A model generated the notes under the pieces. It saw only the letters and a program-made list of their open reading frames with translations. It had not been told where the DNA came from and did no database searches. From positions 2,170,001 through 2,234,000 of the forward strand of contig NZ_JBBHKA010000001.1 in the NCBI RefSeq assembly GCF_037572775.1: a stretch of DNA of 64,000 nt, read 5' to 3'. This stretch comes from Ramlibacter sp. PS4R-6. GTDB lineage: Bacteria; Pseudomonadota; Gammaproteobacteria; Burkholderiales; Burkholderiaceae_C. Made by a program: the position numbers and the translations under genes. Of this stretch, positions 35,352 to 47,775 are shown piece after piece; within the stretch, counting starts at the first letter, position 1, and the number at the start of each line of letters is the position of its first letter.

Positions 35352-38300
35352 ATGAGCACCGACGTGCAGCCCAAGGAGAAGTTCAACCTCTCCAAGTGGG
35401 CGCTGGACCACCCCGAGCTCACGCGCTACCTGATGGTGGTGCTGATGCTGCTGGGTTTCGCCGCCTACTTCCAGCTCGGGCAGGACGAAGACCCGCCTTT
35501 CACCTTCCGCGCGATGGTCGTGCGCACCTACTGGCCCGGCGCGACGGCGCAGCAGGTGGCCGAGCAGGTCACCGACAAGATCGAGCGCTCGCTGCAGCAG
35601 GCGCCTTACGCCGACAAGATCCGCAGCTACTCCAAGCCGGGCGAGTCGCAGATCATTTTCCAGATCAAGGACAACTCGAAGCCCACCGATGTCGCCAACG
35701 TCTGGTACACGGTGCGCAAGAACATCGGCGACATGAAGTACACGCTGCCGCCGGGCATCCAGGGGCCGTTCTTCAACGACGACTTCGGCGACGTATACGG
35801 CGTGATCTACGCGCTGGAGTCCGACGGCTACAGCTACGCGGAGGTCAAGCAGTTCGCCGACGACGTGCGCCAGAACCTGCTGCGCGTGCAGGACGTGGCC
35901 AAGGTCGAACTGTTCGGCGTGCAGGATGAAAAACTCTTCGTCGAGATCTCGCAGAAGCGCCTGGCCGAGCTGGGCCTGGACCTGAATCAGGTGCTGGCGC
36001 AGCTGGGCCAGCAGAACGCAGTGGAATCCGCCGGCGCCGTGCAGACCCCGTTGGACGTGGTGCAGGTGCGCGTGGCCGGCCAGTTCGAGGCCGTGAGCCA
36101 GCTGCGTGCCATGCCGATCCGCGGCACCTCCGGCAACCAATTGCGCCTGGGCGACATCGCCGAGATCAAGCGCGGCTACGTCGACCCGCCCTCGGTGAAG
36201 GTGCGCCACGACGGCAAGGAAGTGATCGCGCTGGGTGTGTCCATGGCCAAGGGCGGCGACATCATCCGCCTGGGCAAGTCGCTCAAGACCGAGTTCCATC
36301 GCATCGAGGACGGCCTGCCCGCCGGCATCAAGCTCGTGCAGATCCAGGACCAGCCGAAGGCCGTGTCGAACTCCGTGGGCGAGTTCGTGCGCACGCTGAT
36401 CGAGGCGGTCGCCATCGTGCTGGCCGTGAGCTTCCTCGCGCTGGGCCTGCACAAGCGCCCCGACGCCGCGGCGCTGCCGCTGTGGAAGCGCTGGTATATC
36501 GACATGCGCCCCGGCCTCGTCGTCGGCATCACGATCCCGCTGGTGCTGGCCGTCACGTTCCTGGCGATGGACTACTGGGGCATCGGCCTGCACAAGATCT
36601 CGCTGGGCTCGCTGATCATCGCGCTGGGCCTGCTGGTCGACGACGCGATCATCGCCGTGGAGATGATGGTGCGGAAGATGGAGGAGGGCTACGACAAGGT
36701 CCGCGCCGCCACCTTCGCGTACGAGATCACGGCGATGCCGATGCTCACGGGCACGCTCATCACGGCGACGGGGTTCCTGCCGATCGGCCTGGCGAAGTCC
36801 ACCGTCGGTGAATACACCTTCGCGATCTTCGCGGTGACGGTGATCGCGCTGGTCCTGAGCTGGCTCGTCTCCGTGTACTTCGTGCCCTACCTCGGGCAGG
36901 CGCTGCTGAAGGAAAAGCCGCCCACCAGCGAACACCACGAGCACTTCGACACGCCGTTCTACCGCAACTTCCGCAAGCTCGTGGACTGGTGCGTGGAGCA
37001 CCGCTGGAAGACCATAGGCGCCACCATCGCCGTGTTCTTCCTCGGCATCGTCGGCATGGGCAAGGTGCAGCAGCAGTTCTTCCCCGATTCCAGCCGGCCC
37101 GAGATCATGGTCGACATCTGGTTCCCCGAGGGCACGTCCTTCGCCGCGAACGAAGAGGTGACCAAGCGCGTCGAGGCGCGCCTGAAGGCCGAGCCGGGCG
37201 TCATCAGCGTGAGCACCTGGGTGGGCTCCGGCGTGCCGCGCTTCTACCTGCCGCTGGACCAGGTGTTCCCGCAGACCAACGTGTCGCAGTTCATCGTGAT
37301 GCCGCAGGACCTGAAGACGCGCGAGACGCTGCGCGTGAAGTTCCCGGCGCTGCTGGCCACCGAATTCCCCGAGGCGCGCGGCCGCGTGAAGCTGCTGCCC
37401 AACGGCCCGCCCGTGCCTTACCCGGTGCAGTTCCGCGTGGTCGGCCCCGACCCCATCGAGCTGCGCACGCGCGCCGACCAGGTGAAGGAAGTCTTCCGCG
37501 CCAGCCCCAACACGCGCGGCGTCAACGACAACTGGAACGAGTCGGTCAAGGTGCTGCGCCTCGAGGTCGACCAGGCCAAGGCACGTGCGCTGGGTGTCAC
37601 CAGCCAGTCCATCGCGCAGGCCTCGCGCACCATCCTCGCCGGCACGCCGGTGGGCCAGTTCCGCGAGGGCGACAAGCTGATCGACATCGTGCTGCGCCAG
37701 CCGCTGGAGGAGCGCAATGCGCTGACGGACCTGGGCAATGCCTACCTGCCCACCGCGTCCGGCAAGTCGATCCCGCTCACGCAGATCGCGCGCCCCACGT
37801 TCACGTGGGAGCCGGGCGTGATGTGGCGCGAGAACCGCGACTACGCCATCACCGTGCAGAGCGACATCGTCGAGGGCCTGCAGGGCGCGACGGTGACCAA
37901 CGAATTGCTGCCCAAGCTGAAGGAGCTGGAGAAGAAGTGGCCCATCGGCTATGCGATCCAGGTCGCGGGCGCGGTGGAGGAAAGCTCCAAGGGCCAGGGC
38001 TCCATCGCCGTCGGCCTGCCCATCGCGATCTTCATCACCTTCACGCTCCTGATGCTCCAGCTGCACAGCTTCGGCCGCTCGCTGCTGGCATTCGGGACGG
38101 GCTTCATGGGTATCGCGGGCGTGGCGGGAGCGCTGCTGGTCCTGAACCGGCCCTTCGGTTTCGTCGCGCTGCTGGGCGTGATCGCGCTCTTCGGCATGAT
38201 CATCCGCAACTCGGTGATCCTGATCGACCAGATCGAGCAAGACCGCGCGGCGGGCGTGCCGACCTGGAACGCGATCGTCGAGTCGGCCGTGCGCCGCTTG

Positions 38301-38540
38301 CGTCCGATCGTGCTGACGGCCGCGGCGGCCGTGCTGGCGATGATTCCGCTTTCGCGTTCGGTCTTCTGGGGCCCGATGGCCGTGGCCATCATGGGTGGCC
38401 TGATCGTTGCGACGGTCCTCACGCTGCTGGCCCTGCCGGCCATGTACGCGGCCTGTTTCCGGGTCAAACGGCCCGGTGAAGAAGAGACTCTGGATCCCGG
38501 CCTGCGCCGGGACGACGGCGCGGTGCCCGCCGTCGGCTAA
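35352..38540 (+). CDS. RND efflux transporter
   Basis: The 1062-residue inner-membrane pump has an N-terminal helix, two large periplasmic domains and two groups of membrane helices. The proton-relay acidic pair is in LVDDAIIAVEMM near residue 430. The HAE/acriflavin-type family handles drugs, solvents or metabolites; substrate unknown. Its last about 15 codons are made from a palindromic intergenic-type repeat (38490-38516, encoding DPGLRRDDG), so the C-terminal tail appears to be acquired and probably not functional. No outer-membrane partner follows. Confidence 0.93.
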   Translation: MSTDVQPKEKFNLSKWALDHPELTRYLMVVLMLLGFAAYFQLGQDEDPPFTFRAMVVRTYWPGATAQQVAEQVTDKIERSLQQAPYADKIRSYSKPGESQIIFQIKDNSKPTDVANVWYTVRKNIGDMKYTLPPGIQGPFFNDDFGDVYGVIYALESDGYSYAEVKQFADDVRQNLLRVQDVAKVELFGVQDEKLFVEISQKRLAELGLDLNQVLAQLGQQNAVESAGAVQTPLDVVQVRVAGQFEAVSQLRAMPIRGTSGNQLRLGDIAEIKRGYVDPPSVKVRHDGKEVIALGVSMAKGGDIIRLGKSLKTEFHRIEDGLPAGIKLVQIQDQPKAVSNSVGEFVRTLIEAVAIVLAVSFLALGLHKRPDAAALPLWKRWYIDMRPGLVVGITIPLVLAVTFLAMDYWGIGLHKISLGSLIIALGLLVDDAIIAVEMMVRKMEEGYDKVRAATFAYEITAMPMLTGTLITATGFLPIGLAKSTVGEYTFAIFAVTVIALVLSWLVSVYFVPYLGQALLKEKPPTSEHHEHFDTPFYRNFRKLVDWCVEHRWKTIGATIAVFFLGIVGMGKVQQQFFPDSSRPEIMVDIWFPEGTSFAANEEVTKRVEARLKAEPGVISVSTWVGSGVPRFYLPLDQVFPQTNVSQFIVMPQDLKTRETLRVKFPALLATEFPEARGRVKLLPNGPPVPYPVQFRVVGPDPIELRTRADQVKEVFRASPNTRGVNDNWNESVKVLRLEVDQAKARALGVTSQSIAQASRTILAGTPVGQFREGDKLIDIVLRQPLEERNALTDLGNAYLPTASGKSIPLTQIARPTFTWEPGVMWRENRDYAITVQSDIVEGLQGATVTNELLPKLKELEKKWPIGYAIQVAGAVEESSKGQGSIAVGLPIAIFITFTLLMLQLHSFGRSLLAFGTGFMGIAGVAGALLVLNRPFGFVALLGVIALFGMIIRNSVILIDQIEQDRAAGVPTWNAIVESAVRRLRPIVLTAAAAVLAMIPLSRSVFWGPMAVAIMGGLIVATVLTLLALPAMYAACFRVKRPGEEETLDPGLRRDDGAVPAVG
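38490..38516. repeat. REP-like palindromic repeat, copy 1 (inside CDS end)
   Basis: A palindrome with stem TCCCGGC/GCCGGGA and a 4-nt loop. It matches the copy at 55791-55818 in opposite orientation, with paired C-G to T-A changes in the stem. It forms the end of the RND pump coding sequence. Confidence 0.75.
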
Positions 38541-38561
38541 AATTCGCGATTCGCCGATGGC

Positions 38562-38593
38562 AAGCGGGCCGCCGGGTGACCGGGGCCCGCTTT
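38562..38593 (+). terminator. Terminator after the RND pump gene
   Basis: Arms AGCGGGCC and GGCCCGCT enclose a 12-nt loop and are followed by TT. It lies 21 nt past the stop and 14 nt before tRNA-Leu. The T-run is short, so termination may be partial. Confidence 0.55.
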
Positions 38594-38606
38594 CCCATTG
38601 GGGCAA

Positions 38607-38693
38607 GCGCGGGTGGCGAAATTGGTAGACGCACCAGGTTTAGGTCCTGACGCCTTCACCGGCGTGTCGGTTCGAGTCCGACCCCGCGCACCA
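38607..38693 (+). tRNA. tRNA-Leu (anticodon TAG)
   Basis: Acceptor GCGCGGG (38607-38613) pairs with CCCGCGC (38683-38689), then discriminator A and encoded CCA. Anticodon loop TTTAGGT gives TAG (reads CUA and likely other CUN). The long variable arm and GGTTCGAGTCC T-arm fit leucine class II. Confidence 0.96.
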
Positions 38694-38722
38694 GTCACAC
38701 GCACATAGACAAGAGAACCACC

Positions 38723-40033
38723 ATGGCCGTCACCGTTGAAACCCTCGACAAGCTCGAGCGCAAGATCACGCTCACGCTTCCCGCGGACGTCATCAAGAAC
38801 GAGATCGACTCGCGCCTGAAGCGCCTGGCGCGCACCGTCAAGATGGACGGCTTCCGCCCGGGCAAGGTGCCGCTGAACGTCGTCGCCCAGCGCTACGGCT
38901 ACTCCGTGCACTACGAGGTGATGAACGACAAGGTGGGCGAGGCGTTCGCCCAGGCCGCCAACGAGGCCAACCTGCGCGTGGCCGGCCAGCCCCGCATCAC
39001 CGAGAAGGACGGGGCCCCCGACGGCCAGCTGGCCTTCGACGCGATCTTCGAGGTCTACCCGGAGGTGAAGATCGGCGACCTGGCCACGGCCGAAGTCGAG
39101 CGCCTCGCCACCGAGGTGAGCGACGCCGCCATCGACAAGACGCTGGACATCCTGCGCAAGCAGCGCCGCACCTTCGCGCAGCGCCCGGCCGACGCGCCGG
39201 CCGCCGACGGCGATCGCGTGACGGTGGACTTCGAAGGCAAGATCGACGGCGAGCCCTTCCAGGGCGGCAAGGCCGAGGACTTCCAGTTCATCGTCGGCGA
39301 CGGCCAGATGCTCAAGGAGTTCGAGGACGCCACGCGCGGCATGAAGTCGGGCGAGAGCAAGACCTTCCCGCTGGCCTTCCCCGAGGACTACCACGGCAAG
39401 GACGTGGCCGGGAAGCAGGCCGACTTCCTCGTGACCGTCAAGAAGATCGAGCAAGCCAACCTGCCCGAGGTGAACGAAGCCTTCGCCAAGTCGCTGGGCA
39501 TTCCCGAAGGCACGGTGGAAGGCCTGCGCGCCGACATCAAGAAGAACCTCGAGCGCGAGGTGAAATTCCGCCTGCTGGCCCGCAACAAGCAGGCCGCGAT
39601 GGACGCGCTGGTCGCGAAGTCCGAGCTGGACCTGCCCAAGTCCGTGGTGCAGGCCGAACTGGACCGTATGGTCGAGCAGGCGCGCGCCGACCTGAAGCAG
39701 CGCGGCCTGAAGGACGCCGACAAGGCGCCGATCCCGGAAGACATGTTCCGCCCGCAGGCCGAGCGCCGCGTGCGCCTGGGCCTGGTGGTCGCCGAGCTGG
39801 TGCGCACGAACAACCTGGAAGCCAAGGCCGACCAGATCAAGCAGCATGTGGAAGAGCTCGCGGCCAGCTACGAAAAGCCGGCCGAAGTGGTGCGTTGGTA
39901 CTACGGCGACCGCCGCCGCCTGGCCGAGGTCGAGGCCATCGTCATCGAGAACAATGTCACGGACTTCATCCTGGCCAAGGCCCAGGTGAAGGACAAGAAC
40001 GTCTCCTTCGACGAGCTGATGCAGCAGCAGTAA
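38723..40033 (+). CDS. tig: Trigger factor
   Basis: Ribosome-bound chaperone and peptidyl-prolyl isomerase, 436 residues. The N-terminal ribosome-binding domain contains [17 protein letters not shown] near 45 (family signature GFRxGKxP). The FKBP-type domain (about 160-245) begins [17 protein letters not shown], and the helical C-terminal arms follow. It is the first gene of the conserved tig-clpP-clpX-lon order. A hairpin with a T-rich tail separates it from clpP. Confidence 0.97.
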   Translation: MAVTVETLDKLERKITLTLPADVIKNEIDSRLKRLARTVKMDGFRPGKVPLNVVAQRYGYSVHYEVMNDKVGEAFAQAANEANLRVAGQPRITEKDGAPDGQLAFDAIFEVYPEVKIGDLATAEVERLATEVSDAAIDKTLDILRKQRRTFAQRPADAPAADGDRVTVDFEGKIDGEPFQGGKAEDFQFIVGDGQMLKEFEDATRGMKSGESKTFPLAFPEDYHGKDVAGKQADFLVTVKKIEQANLPEVNEAFAKSLGIPEGTVEGLRADIKKNLEREVKFRLLARNKQAAMDALVAKSELDLPKSVVQAELDRMVEQARADLKQRGLKDADKAPIPEDMFRPQAERRVRLGLVVAELVRTNNLEAKADQIKQHVEELAASYEKPAEVVRWYYGDRRRLAEVEAIVIENNVTDFILAKAQVKDKNVSFDELMQQQ

Positions 40034-40052
40034 GCCGCCGGCCTTACCGCGT

Positions 40053-40094
40053 AATGGGGCTTGCGCTTCGCCGCGCGGGCCCCATTTCCTTTTG
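40053..40094 (+). terminator. Terminator-like hairpin between tig and clpP
   Basis: Outer arms AATGGGGC (40053-40060) and GCCCCATT (40079-40086) are followed by TCCTTTT. The 3' arm also contains CCCCATTT, a match to the sigma-32 -10 box, so the same bases may act as a clpP promoter. Confidence 0.6.
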
Positions 40095-40133
40095 GCATAC
40101 AGTTACCCCAGTCAAGAACGGAGCCCCCATTCC

Positions 40134-40742
40134 ATGAGCGCACTTGAAACCCGCGGCCTCGGCCTGATCCCGATGGTGATCGAGCAGTCCGGGCGCGGCG
40201 AGCGGTCCTACGACATCTATTCGCGCCTGCTGCGCGAGCGCATCGTCTTCCTCGTGGGGCCGGTGAACGACCAGACGGCCAACCTCGTGGTGGCCCAGAT
40301 GCTCTTCCTGGAGAGCGAGAACCCCGACAAGGACGTGTTCCTGTACATCAACTCGCCCGGCGGCAGCGTGAGCGCCGGCATGGCGATCTACGACACGATG
40401 AACTTCATCAAGCCGCAGGTCTCCACCCTGTGCTGCGGCATGGCCGCCAGCATGGGCGCCTTCCTGCTCGCCGCGGGCGCGAAGGGCAAGCGCGTGGCGC
40501 TGCCCAACTCGAAGATCATGATCCACCAGGTGCTGGGCGGCGCCCAGGGCCAGGCGACGGACATCGAGATCCACGCCAAGGACATCCTGAAGACCAAGGC
40601 GATCATGAACAAGATCCTGGCCGACAAGACCGGCCAGCCGCTGGAGAAAGTCGAGCGCGACACCGAGCGCGACTATTTCCTCGACGCCGAAGAGGCCAAG
40701 TCGTACGGCCTCGTGGACCAGGTGCTCGCGCACCGGCCGTAA
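40134..40742 (+). CDS. clpP: ATP-dependent Clp protease proteolytic subunit
   Basis: The 202-residue serine peptidase has the full triad: Ser106 in GMAASMGAF, His131 in IMIHQVLGG, and Asp near 180 in [10 protein letters not shown]. It assembles as a tetradecamer and degrades proteins unfolded by ClpX or ClpA. Start set at [15 protein letters not shown], the usual pro-peptide region; longer upstream reading runs through the terminator hairpin. Confidence 0.97.
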   Translation: MSALETRGLGLIPMVIEQSGRGERSYDIYSRLLRERIVFLVGPVNDQTANLVVAQMLFLESENPDKDVFLYINSPGGSVSAGMAIYDTMNFIKPQVSTLCCGMAASMGAFLLAAGAKGKRVALPNSKIMIHQVLGGAQGQATDIEIHAKDILKTKAIMNKILADKTGQPLEKVERDTERDYFLDAEEAKSYGLVDQVLAHRP

Positions 40743-40772
40743 GGCTCCCATCCGAGGTTGCTCCACAGCAAC

Positions 40773-40799
40773 GGCGCTTCCCGTCCTACGGGAGGCGCC
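40773..40799 (+). terminator. Hairpin between clpP and clpX
   Basis: A near-perfect 12-bp stem (GGCGCTTCCCGT with ACGGGAGGCGCC) has a 3-nt loop. Weak T content follows, so it may attenuate rather than end transcription. A TATCAT -10-like hexamer at 40813-40818 could give clpX its own promoter. Confidence 0.55.
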
Positions 40800-40846
40800 T
40801 TGGCGTTTTCGCTATCATTTGACCCGGAACCCATCCTGAGGAATCC

Positions 40847-42112
<1,266 letters not shown>

Positions 42113-42153
42113 CGGAATGACGGCGGTTTCGCCGCGTCCAGCATCACCGCGGG

Positions 42154-42182
42154 TTGAAACCCGCCCGGAACGGTCCATATTG
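42154..42182 (+). promoter_or_regulatory. Candidate sigma-32 (heat shock) promoter of lon
   Basis: A -35-like TTGAAA (42154-42159) is followed after 15 nt by CCATATTG (42175-42182). This fits the sigma-32 pattern CTTGAA with 13-17 nt then CCCCATnT, with two mismatches in the -10. The -35 lies within a hairpin (GCGGGTT-GA-AACCCGC, 42149-42164). The lon ATG follows at 42206. Confidence 0.5.
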
Positions 42183-42205
42183 GGCTAGAGAACACAAGGA
42201 ATCCA

Positions 42206-44635
<2,430 letters not shown>

Positions 44636-44662
44636 GCGGAAAAGGGCCCCGAAAAACTACGC

Positions 44663-44668
44663 TATAAT
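44663..44668 (+). promoter_or_regulatory. -10 element of the tRNA cluster
   Basis: A perfect TATAAT ends 16 nt before tRNA-Gly, a fitting position for a tRNA promoter. The -35 would fall at the end of the lon 3' region and is not obvious. Confidence 0.55.
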
Positions 44669-44684
44669 TCGAGGCTCGAAATAT

Positions 44685-44760
44685 GCGGGCATAGCTCAGT
44701 TGGTAGAGCGCAACCTTGCCAAGGTTGAGGTCGAGAGTTCGAGACTCTTTGCCCGCTCCA
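44685..44760 (+). tRNA. tRNA-Gly (anticodon GCC)
   Basis: Acceptor GCGGGCA pairs with TGCCCGC, discriminator T, encoded CCA. Anticodon loop TTGCCAA gives GCC. D-arm AGCTCAGTTGGTAGAGC and T-loop GTTCGAG are standard. Confidence 0.97.
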
Positions 44761-44766
44761 ATTCAG

Positions 44767-44792
44767 AAACGGGAAGCACGTGCTTCCCGTTT
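44767..44792 (+). repeat. Perfect 26-nt palindrome between tRNA-Gly and tRNA-Cys
   Basis: Arms of 13 nt (AAACGGGAAGCAC and its complement) meet without a spacer, only 6 nt after the tRNA-Gly CCA. In RNA this makes a hairpin ending in TTT. It could be a processing or partial termination signal inside a tRNA operon. Confidence 0.7.
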
Positions 44793-44807
44793 CCACATCC
44801 GGAAAGC

Positions 44808-44881
44808 GGCGCGTTAGCAAAGCGGTTATGCAGCGGATTGCAAATCCGTTTAGATCGGTTCGACTCCGGTACGCGCCTCCA
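44808..44881 (+). tRNA. tRNA-Cys (anticodon GCA)
   Basis: Acceptor GGCGCGT pairs with ACGCGCC, discriminator T, encoded CCA. Anticodon loop TTGCAAA gives GCA. It lies 47 nt after tRNA-Gly. Confidence 0.96.
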
Positions 44882-44928
44882 AAAAGCCCCTCGCCACCAA
44901 TGAGCCACAATGAAGTCCCTGAGCAGGG

Positions 44929-45021
44929 GCCTCGGTGGTGAAATGGGTAGACACAGCGGATTTAAAATCCGCCGCTTGCCCCAAAGGCGGCGTGCCGGTT
45001 CGAGTCCGGCCCGAGGTACCA
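44929..45021 (+). tRNA. tRNA-Leu (anticodon TAA)
   Basis: Acceptor GCCTCGG pairs with CCGAGGT (closing G-U), discriminator A, encoded CCA. Anticodon stem GCGGA/TCCGC encloses TTTAAAA, giving TAA. The long variable arm with a GCC-rich stem marks a class II tRNA. Confidence 0.96.
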
Positions 45022-45032
45022 GCAGGTCGGCG

Positions 45033-45755
45033 TCAGGCCTTTTCGCACTCGACGACCAGGCTCTCGTGCCGCCGTTCGCTGTCTGCGGGCTCGAGCACAT
45101 CGACTGACGGCAACCTCTCGCTCGCTCCCCATGGCACCCGGCGGATGCGGTCGAAACCGGCCGCCGAGAGGCGCGCCGCCAGCGTGTCGTAGTCGAACGC
45201 CGTGCGGTGCTGCCACCCGTACAACATTCCCGCGAAAACCGAGCCGCGCGTAGGGTAGGCCTCGCTGTCGTCGCCCAGGTACGCGCGCCGGTACCAGTCG
45301 AACAATGTCGGGTCCGCCGACGCCAGGCTCCGGGACCACAGCTCGAGGTCCGGCACCGCCACCCGCATGCAACCGCCGCGGCGCAGGCTGCGCCGGCACT
45401 CGGCGAGGAAAGCGATGCCTTCGGCCACCGTCAGGTGCTCGAGGAAGTGCGCGTGGTAGATCGTCTCCAGGCAGCCGTCGTGCGCGGGGATGCCCGCGCG
45501 AAGGTCGTGGGCCCATGCGAATGCCTCGGGGCGACCCGGCGCCGGTACCGGCCCGCGAACGCCGCGCGGCAAGCCGGCGGACGTCAGGTCGCCGTCGATG
45601 TTCAGGAACTGCGGCGCGAGGATGGCGCCGCAACCGATGTGGAAGTTGACGAACCGCCGATCCGCTCTCTGGACCGGGCCCTGCGTGCCTGCCGGCACCC
45701 GGCGCAGCTCGAAGCCGGCGGCGCGCAGGCAGTCCTTCGCCAATTGCTTGATCAT
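45033..45755 (-). CDS. Class I SAM-dependent methyltransferase
   Basis: The 240-residue protein has NFHIGCGAILAPQFLNIDGD near 37 (SAM-binding motif I region), AHFLEHLTVAEGIAFLAE near 102 and RSLRRGGCMRVAVPDLELW near 121. This resembles methyltransferases often found in cell-surface glycan clusters. Target unknown. It ends 11 nt from tRNA-Leu(TAA), converging with it, and is divergent from the gene at 45810. Confidence 0.83.
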   Translation of the reverse strand: MIKQLAKDCLRAAGFELRRVPAGTQGPVQRADRRFVNFHIGCGAILAPQFLNIDGDLTSAGLPRGVRGPVPAPGRPEAFAWAHDLRAGIPAHDGCLETIYHAHFLEHLTVAEGIAFLAECRRSLRRGGCMRVAVPDLELWSRSLASADPTLFDWYRRAYLGDDSEAYPTRGSVFAGMLYGWQHRTAFDYDTLAARLSAAGFDRIRRVPWGASERLPSVDVLEPADSERRHESLVVECEKA

Positions 45756-45809
45756 TCCGGGGCGGCCATCTGAAGAGTTCCCATAGTCTAAACTTCACCT
45801 TTCGTCCCC

Positions 45810-46436
45810 ATGGCCAATTACGACGCCCCCTTCGAGATCCACGTGCACGGCGACGTGCCCCTGCGCGCCGACGTAACCTATACGCAGCTGCAGGAGGCGC
45901 TCAAGCCCCTGTGGAAATACGCCGGCGCGAAATCGCTGGCGGATGCGGCGGAGAGCGCCTACGAGGAAGAGCCCGGCATCAAGTTCGACGCCACCGAGCA
46001 CGTGCTGCGCATGTGCTGGACGGTGGAGGGCGACCAGGACTTCCGCCAGTCGCTCGACGAGATGGCCATGAGCCTCAATGAACTGTCGGAGCAGGGCGCG
46101 GCCATCGAGGTCACGTTCTACGACGCCGAGTTCGACGAGGAGGAAGAGCCGCCCGAGGCCGAGGCCCGTGACGACTTCGTGATGCTGTTCGTCGGCCCCA
46201 CGCCGGCGGCCATCATGCAGGTGCAGCGCGACCTGCTGGTGGAGGACGTGGTGAACCTGATGGAGCGCCACTTCGACGCGGGCGAGCTCAATGGCGTCGT
46301 CGCCGAGATCGACCGGCTGTTCTCGCAGCGCTTCGACGCGCTGGTGAGCTCGCTGGAGATCGGCAAGCCCCCGCGCGGCAGCGGGGGGCCTGGGGGCGGC
46401 CATGGCGGCGGCCGCCGGCCACGCCACTTGCATTGA
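45810..46436 (+). CDS. Conserved hypothetical protein
   Basis: The 208-residue soluble acidic protein begins MANYDAPFEIHVHGDVPLRA. It has an acidic patch (EFDEEEEPPEAEARDD near 111), a helical middle and a flexible Gly/His/Arg-rich tail (RGSGGPGGGHGGGRRPRHLH). The tail could bind metal or nucleic acid, but this is not shown. I recognise no domain. It lies 37 nt before the MFS gene and may be co-transcribed with it. Confidence 0.75.
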   Translation: MANYDAPFEIHVHGDVPLRADVTYTQLQEALKPLWKYAGAKSLADAAESAYEEEPGIKFDATEHVLRMCWTVEGDQDFRQSLDEMAMSLNELSEQGAAIEVTFYDAEFDEEEEPPEAEARDDFVMLFVGPTPAAIMQVQRDLLVEDVVNLMERHFDAGELNGVVAEIDRLFSQRFDALVSSLEIGKPPRGSGGPGGGHGGGRRPRHLH

Positions 46437-46473
46437 CGTGAAGTAGCATCGGCCCCAAACAAGGAGGGGGCCG

Positions 46474-47775
46474 ATGGCACTCTTTTCCCAGGACGCGCTG
46501 AACCCCGGCGTGCGCAAGCGCGAGGTGTTCGGCTGGGCGATGTACGACTTCGCCAACTCGGGCTACACCACGGTGGTCATCACGGCGGTGTTCGCGGCCT
46601 ACTTCGTCGGTGGCATCGCAGGCAAGGCCGAGTGGGCGACGTTCGCGTGGACCGCGGCGCTTTCGGTGTCGTACGCGATCGTGATGTTCACCATGCCCAG
46701 CATCGGCGCGTACGCGGACCTGCGCGCGGCCAAGAAGAAGCTGCTGGCGCTTTTCACGGCGGGCTGTGTCGTGTCCACCGCGGCACTTGCGCTCGCGGGG
46801 CCGGGCAGCGTGGCACTGGCGGTCCTGCTGATCGTCATCTCCAACACCTTCTATTCGTACGGCGAGTCCCTGACCGCAGCCTTCCTGCCCGAGCTGGCGA
46901 AGGCGGAGTCGCTGGGCAAGGTGAGCGGCTGGGGCTGGAGCTTCGGCTATTTCGGCGGGATGCTGGCGCTGGGCGTGTGCCTGGGCTACGTGATCTGGGC
47001 GCAAGGGCAGGGCATCCCCGCCGCGCAGTTCGTTCCCGTCACGATGGTGATCACCGCCGTGATCTATGGGGCCGCCTCGCTCGCGACCTTCGCGCTGCTG
47101 CGCGAACGCGCGCAGCCCAATCCCGACTCCATGCGTGAACCGGGTTTCCTCGCGTCGCTCCACCAGTTGCGCGCCACCTTCCGCCAGGCGCGCCGCTTCA
47201 AGGACTTCATGTGGCTGATGCTCTGCGCCGTGTTCTACCAGGCGGGCGTGGCGGTCGCGATCACGCTCGCCGCGATCTACGCCGAAACGGTGATCGGATT
47301 CAAGCAGCAGGAGACGATGGTGCTGATCTTCGTGCTGAACGTCGCGGCGGCGCTGGGGGCGTTCGCGTGGGGCTACCTGCAGGACCGCATCGGCCACAAG
47401 ATCGCGCTGGGGACGACGCTGGTGGGGTGGGTGGCGACCTGCGTGATCGCTGCCGTCTCGACGAACAAGGGCCAGTTCTGGTGGGCCGCGGCCATCGCGG
47501 GCCTTTGCATGGGCTCGAGCCAGTCGGCCGGCCGCGCGCTGGCCGGCATGTTCGCGCCGCAGAAGCAGCTGGCGGAGTTCTACGGCTTGTGGACCTTCGC
47601 GATCCGCCTGGCGAGCATCATCGGGCCGCTGGGCTATGGCGCCATCACGTGGGCCACCGGTGGCAACCAGCGGCTCGCAATCGTCGGTACTGCGGGCCTG
47701 TTCATCGTGGGCCTGGTGCTGCTGGTGCCGATCGACGTGCAACGCGGCCGGCGCAGCGCCGTCGACGCGGCCTAG
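46474..47775 (+). CDS. UMF1/Atg22-like MFS transporter
   Basis: The 433-residue transporter has about twelve membrane segments. The N-terminal motif FGWAMYDFANSGYTTVVIT near residue 14 is the signature of the UMF1 family related to yeast Atg22. The substrate is unknown in bacteria. A GGAGGGGG ribosome site precedes the ATG. Its TAG stop shares the CTAG bases with the stop of convergent murI. Confidence 0.9.
   Translation: MALFSQDALNPGVRKREVFGWAMYDFANSGYTTVVITAVFAAYFVGGIAGKAEWATFAWTAALSVSYAIVMFTMPSIGAYADLRAAKKKLLALFTAGCVVSTAALALAGPGSVALAVLLIVISNTFYSYGESLTAAFLPELAKAESLGKVSGWGWSFGYFGGMLALGVCLGYVIWAQGQGIPAAQFVPVTMVITAVIYGAASLATFALLRERAQPNPDSMREPGFLASLHQLRATFRQARRFKDFMWLMLCAVFYQAGVAVAITLAAIYAETVIGFKQQETMVLIFVLNVAAALGAFAWGYLQDRIGHKIALGTTLVGWVATCVIAAVSTNKGQFWWAAAIAGLCMGSSQSAGRALAGMFAPQKQLAEFYGLWTFAIRLASIIGPLGYGAITWATGGNQRLAIVGTAGLFIVGLVLLVPIDVQRGRRSAVDAA

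Noticed and set aside
35202-38606. Open frame of over 1100 codons antisense to the RND pump
   Set aside because: High-GC codon bias leaves antisense frames open. The product is His/Arg/Asp-rich without domains, and the sense frame is a clear RND transporter.
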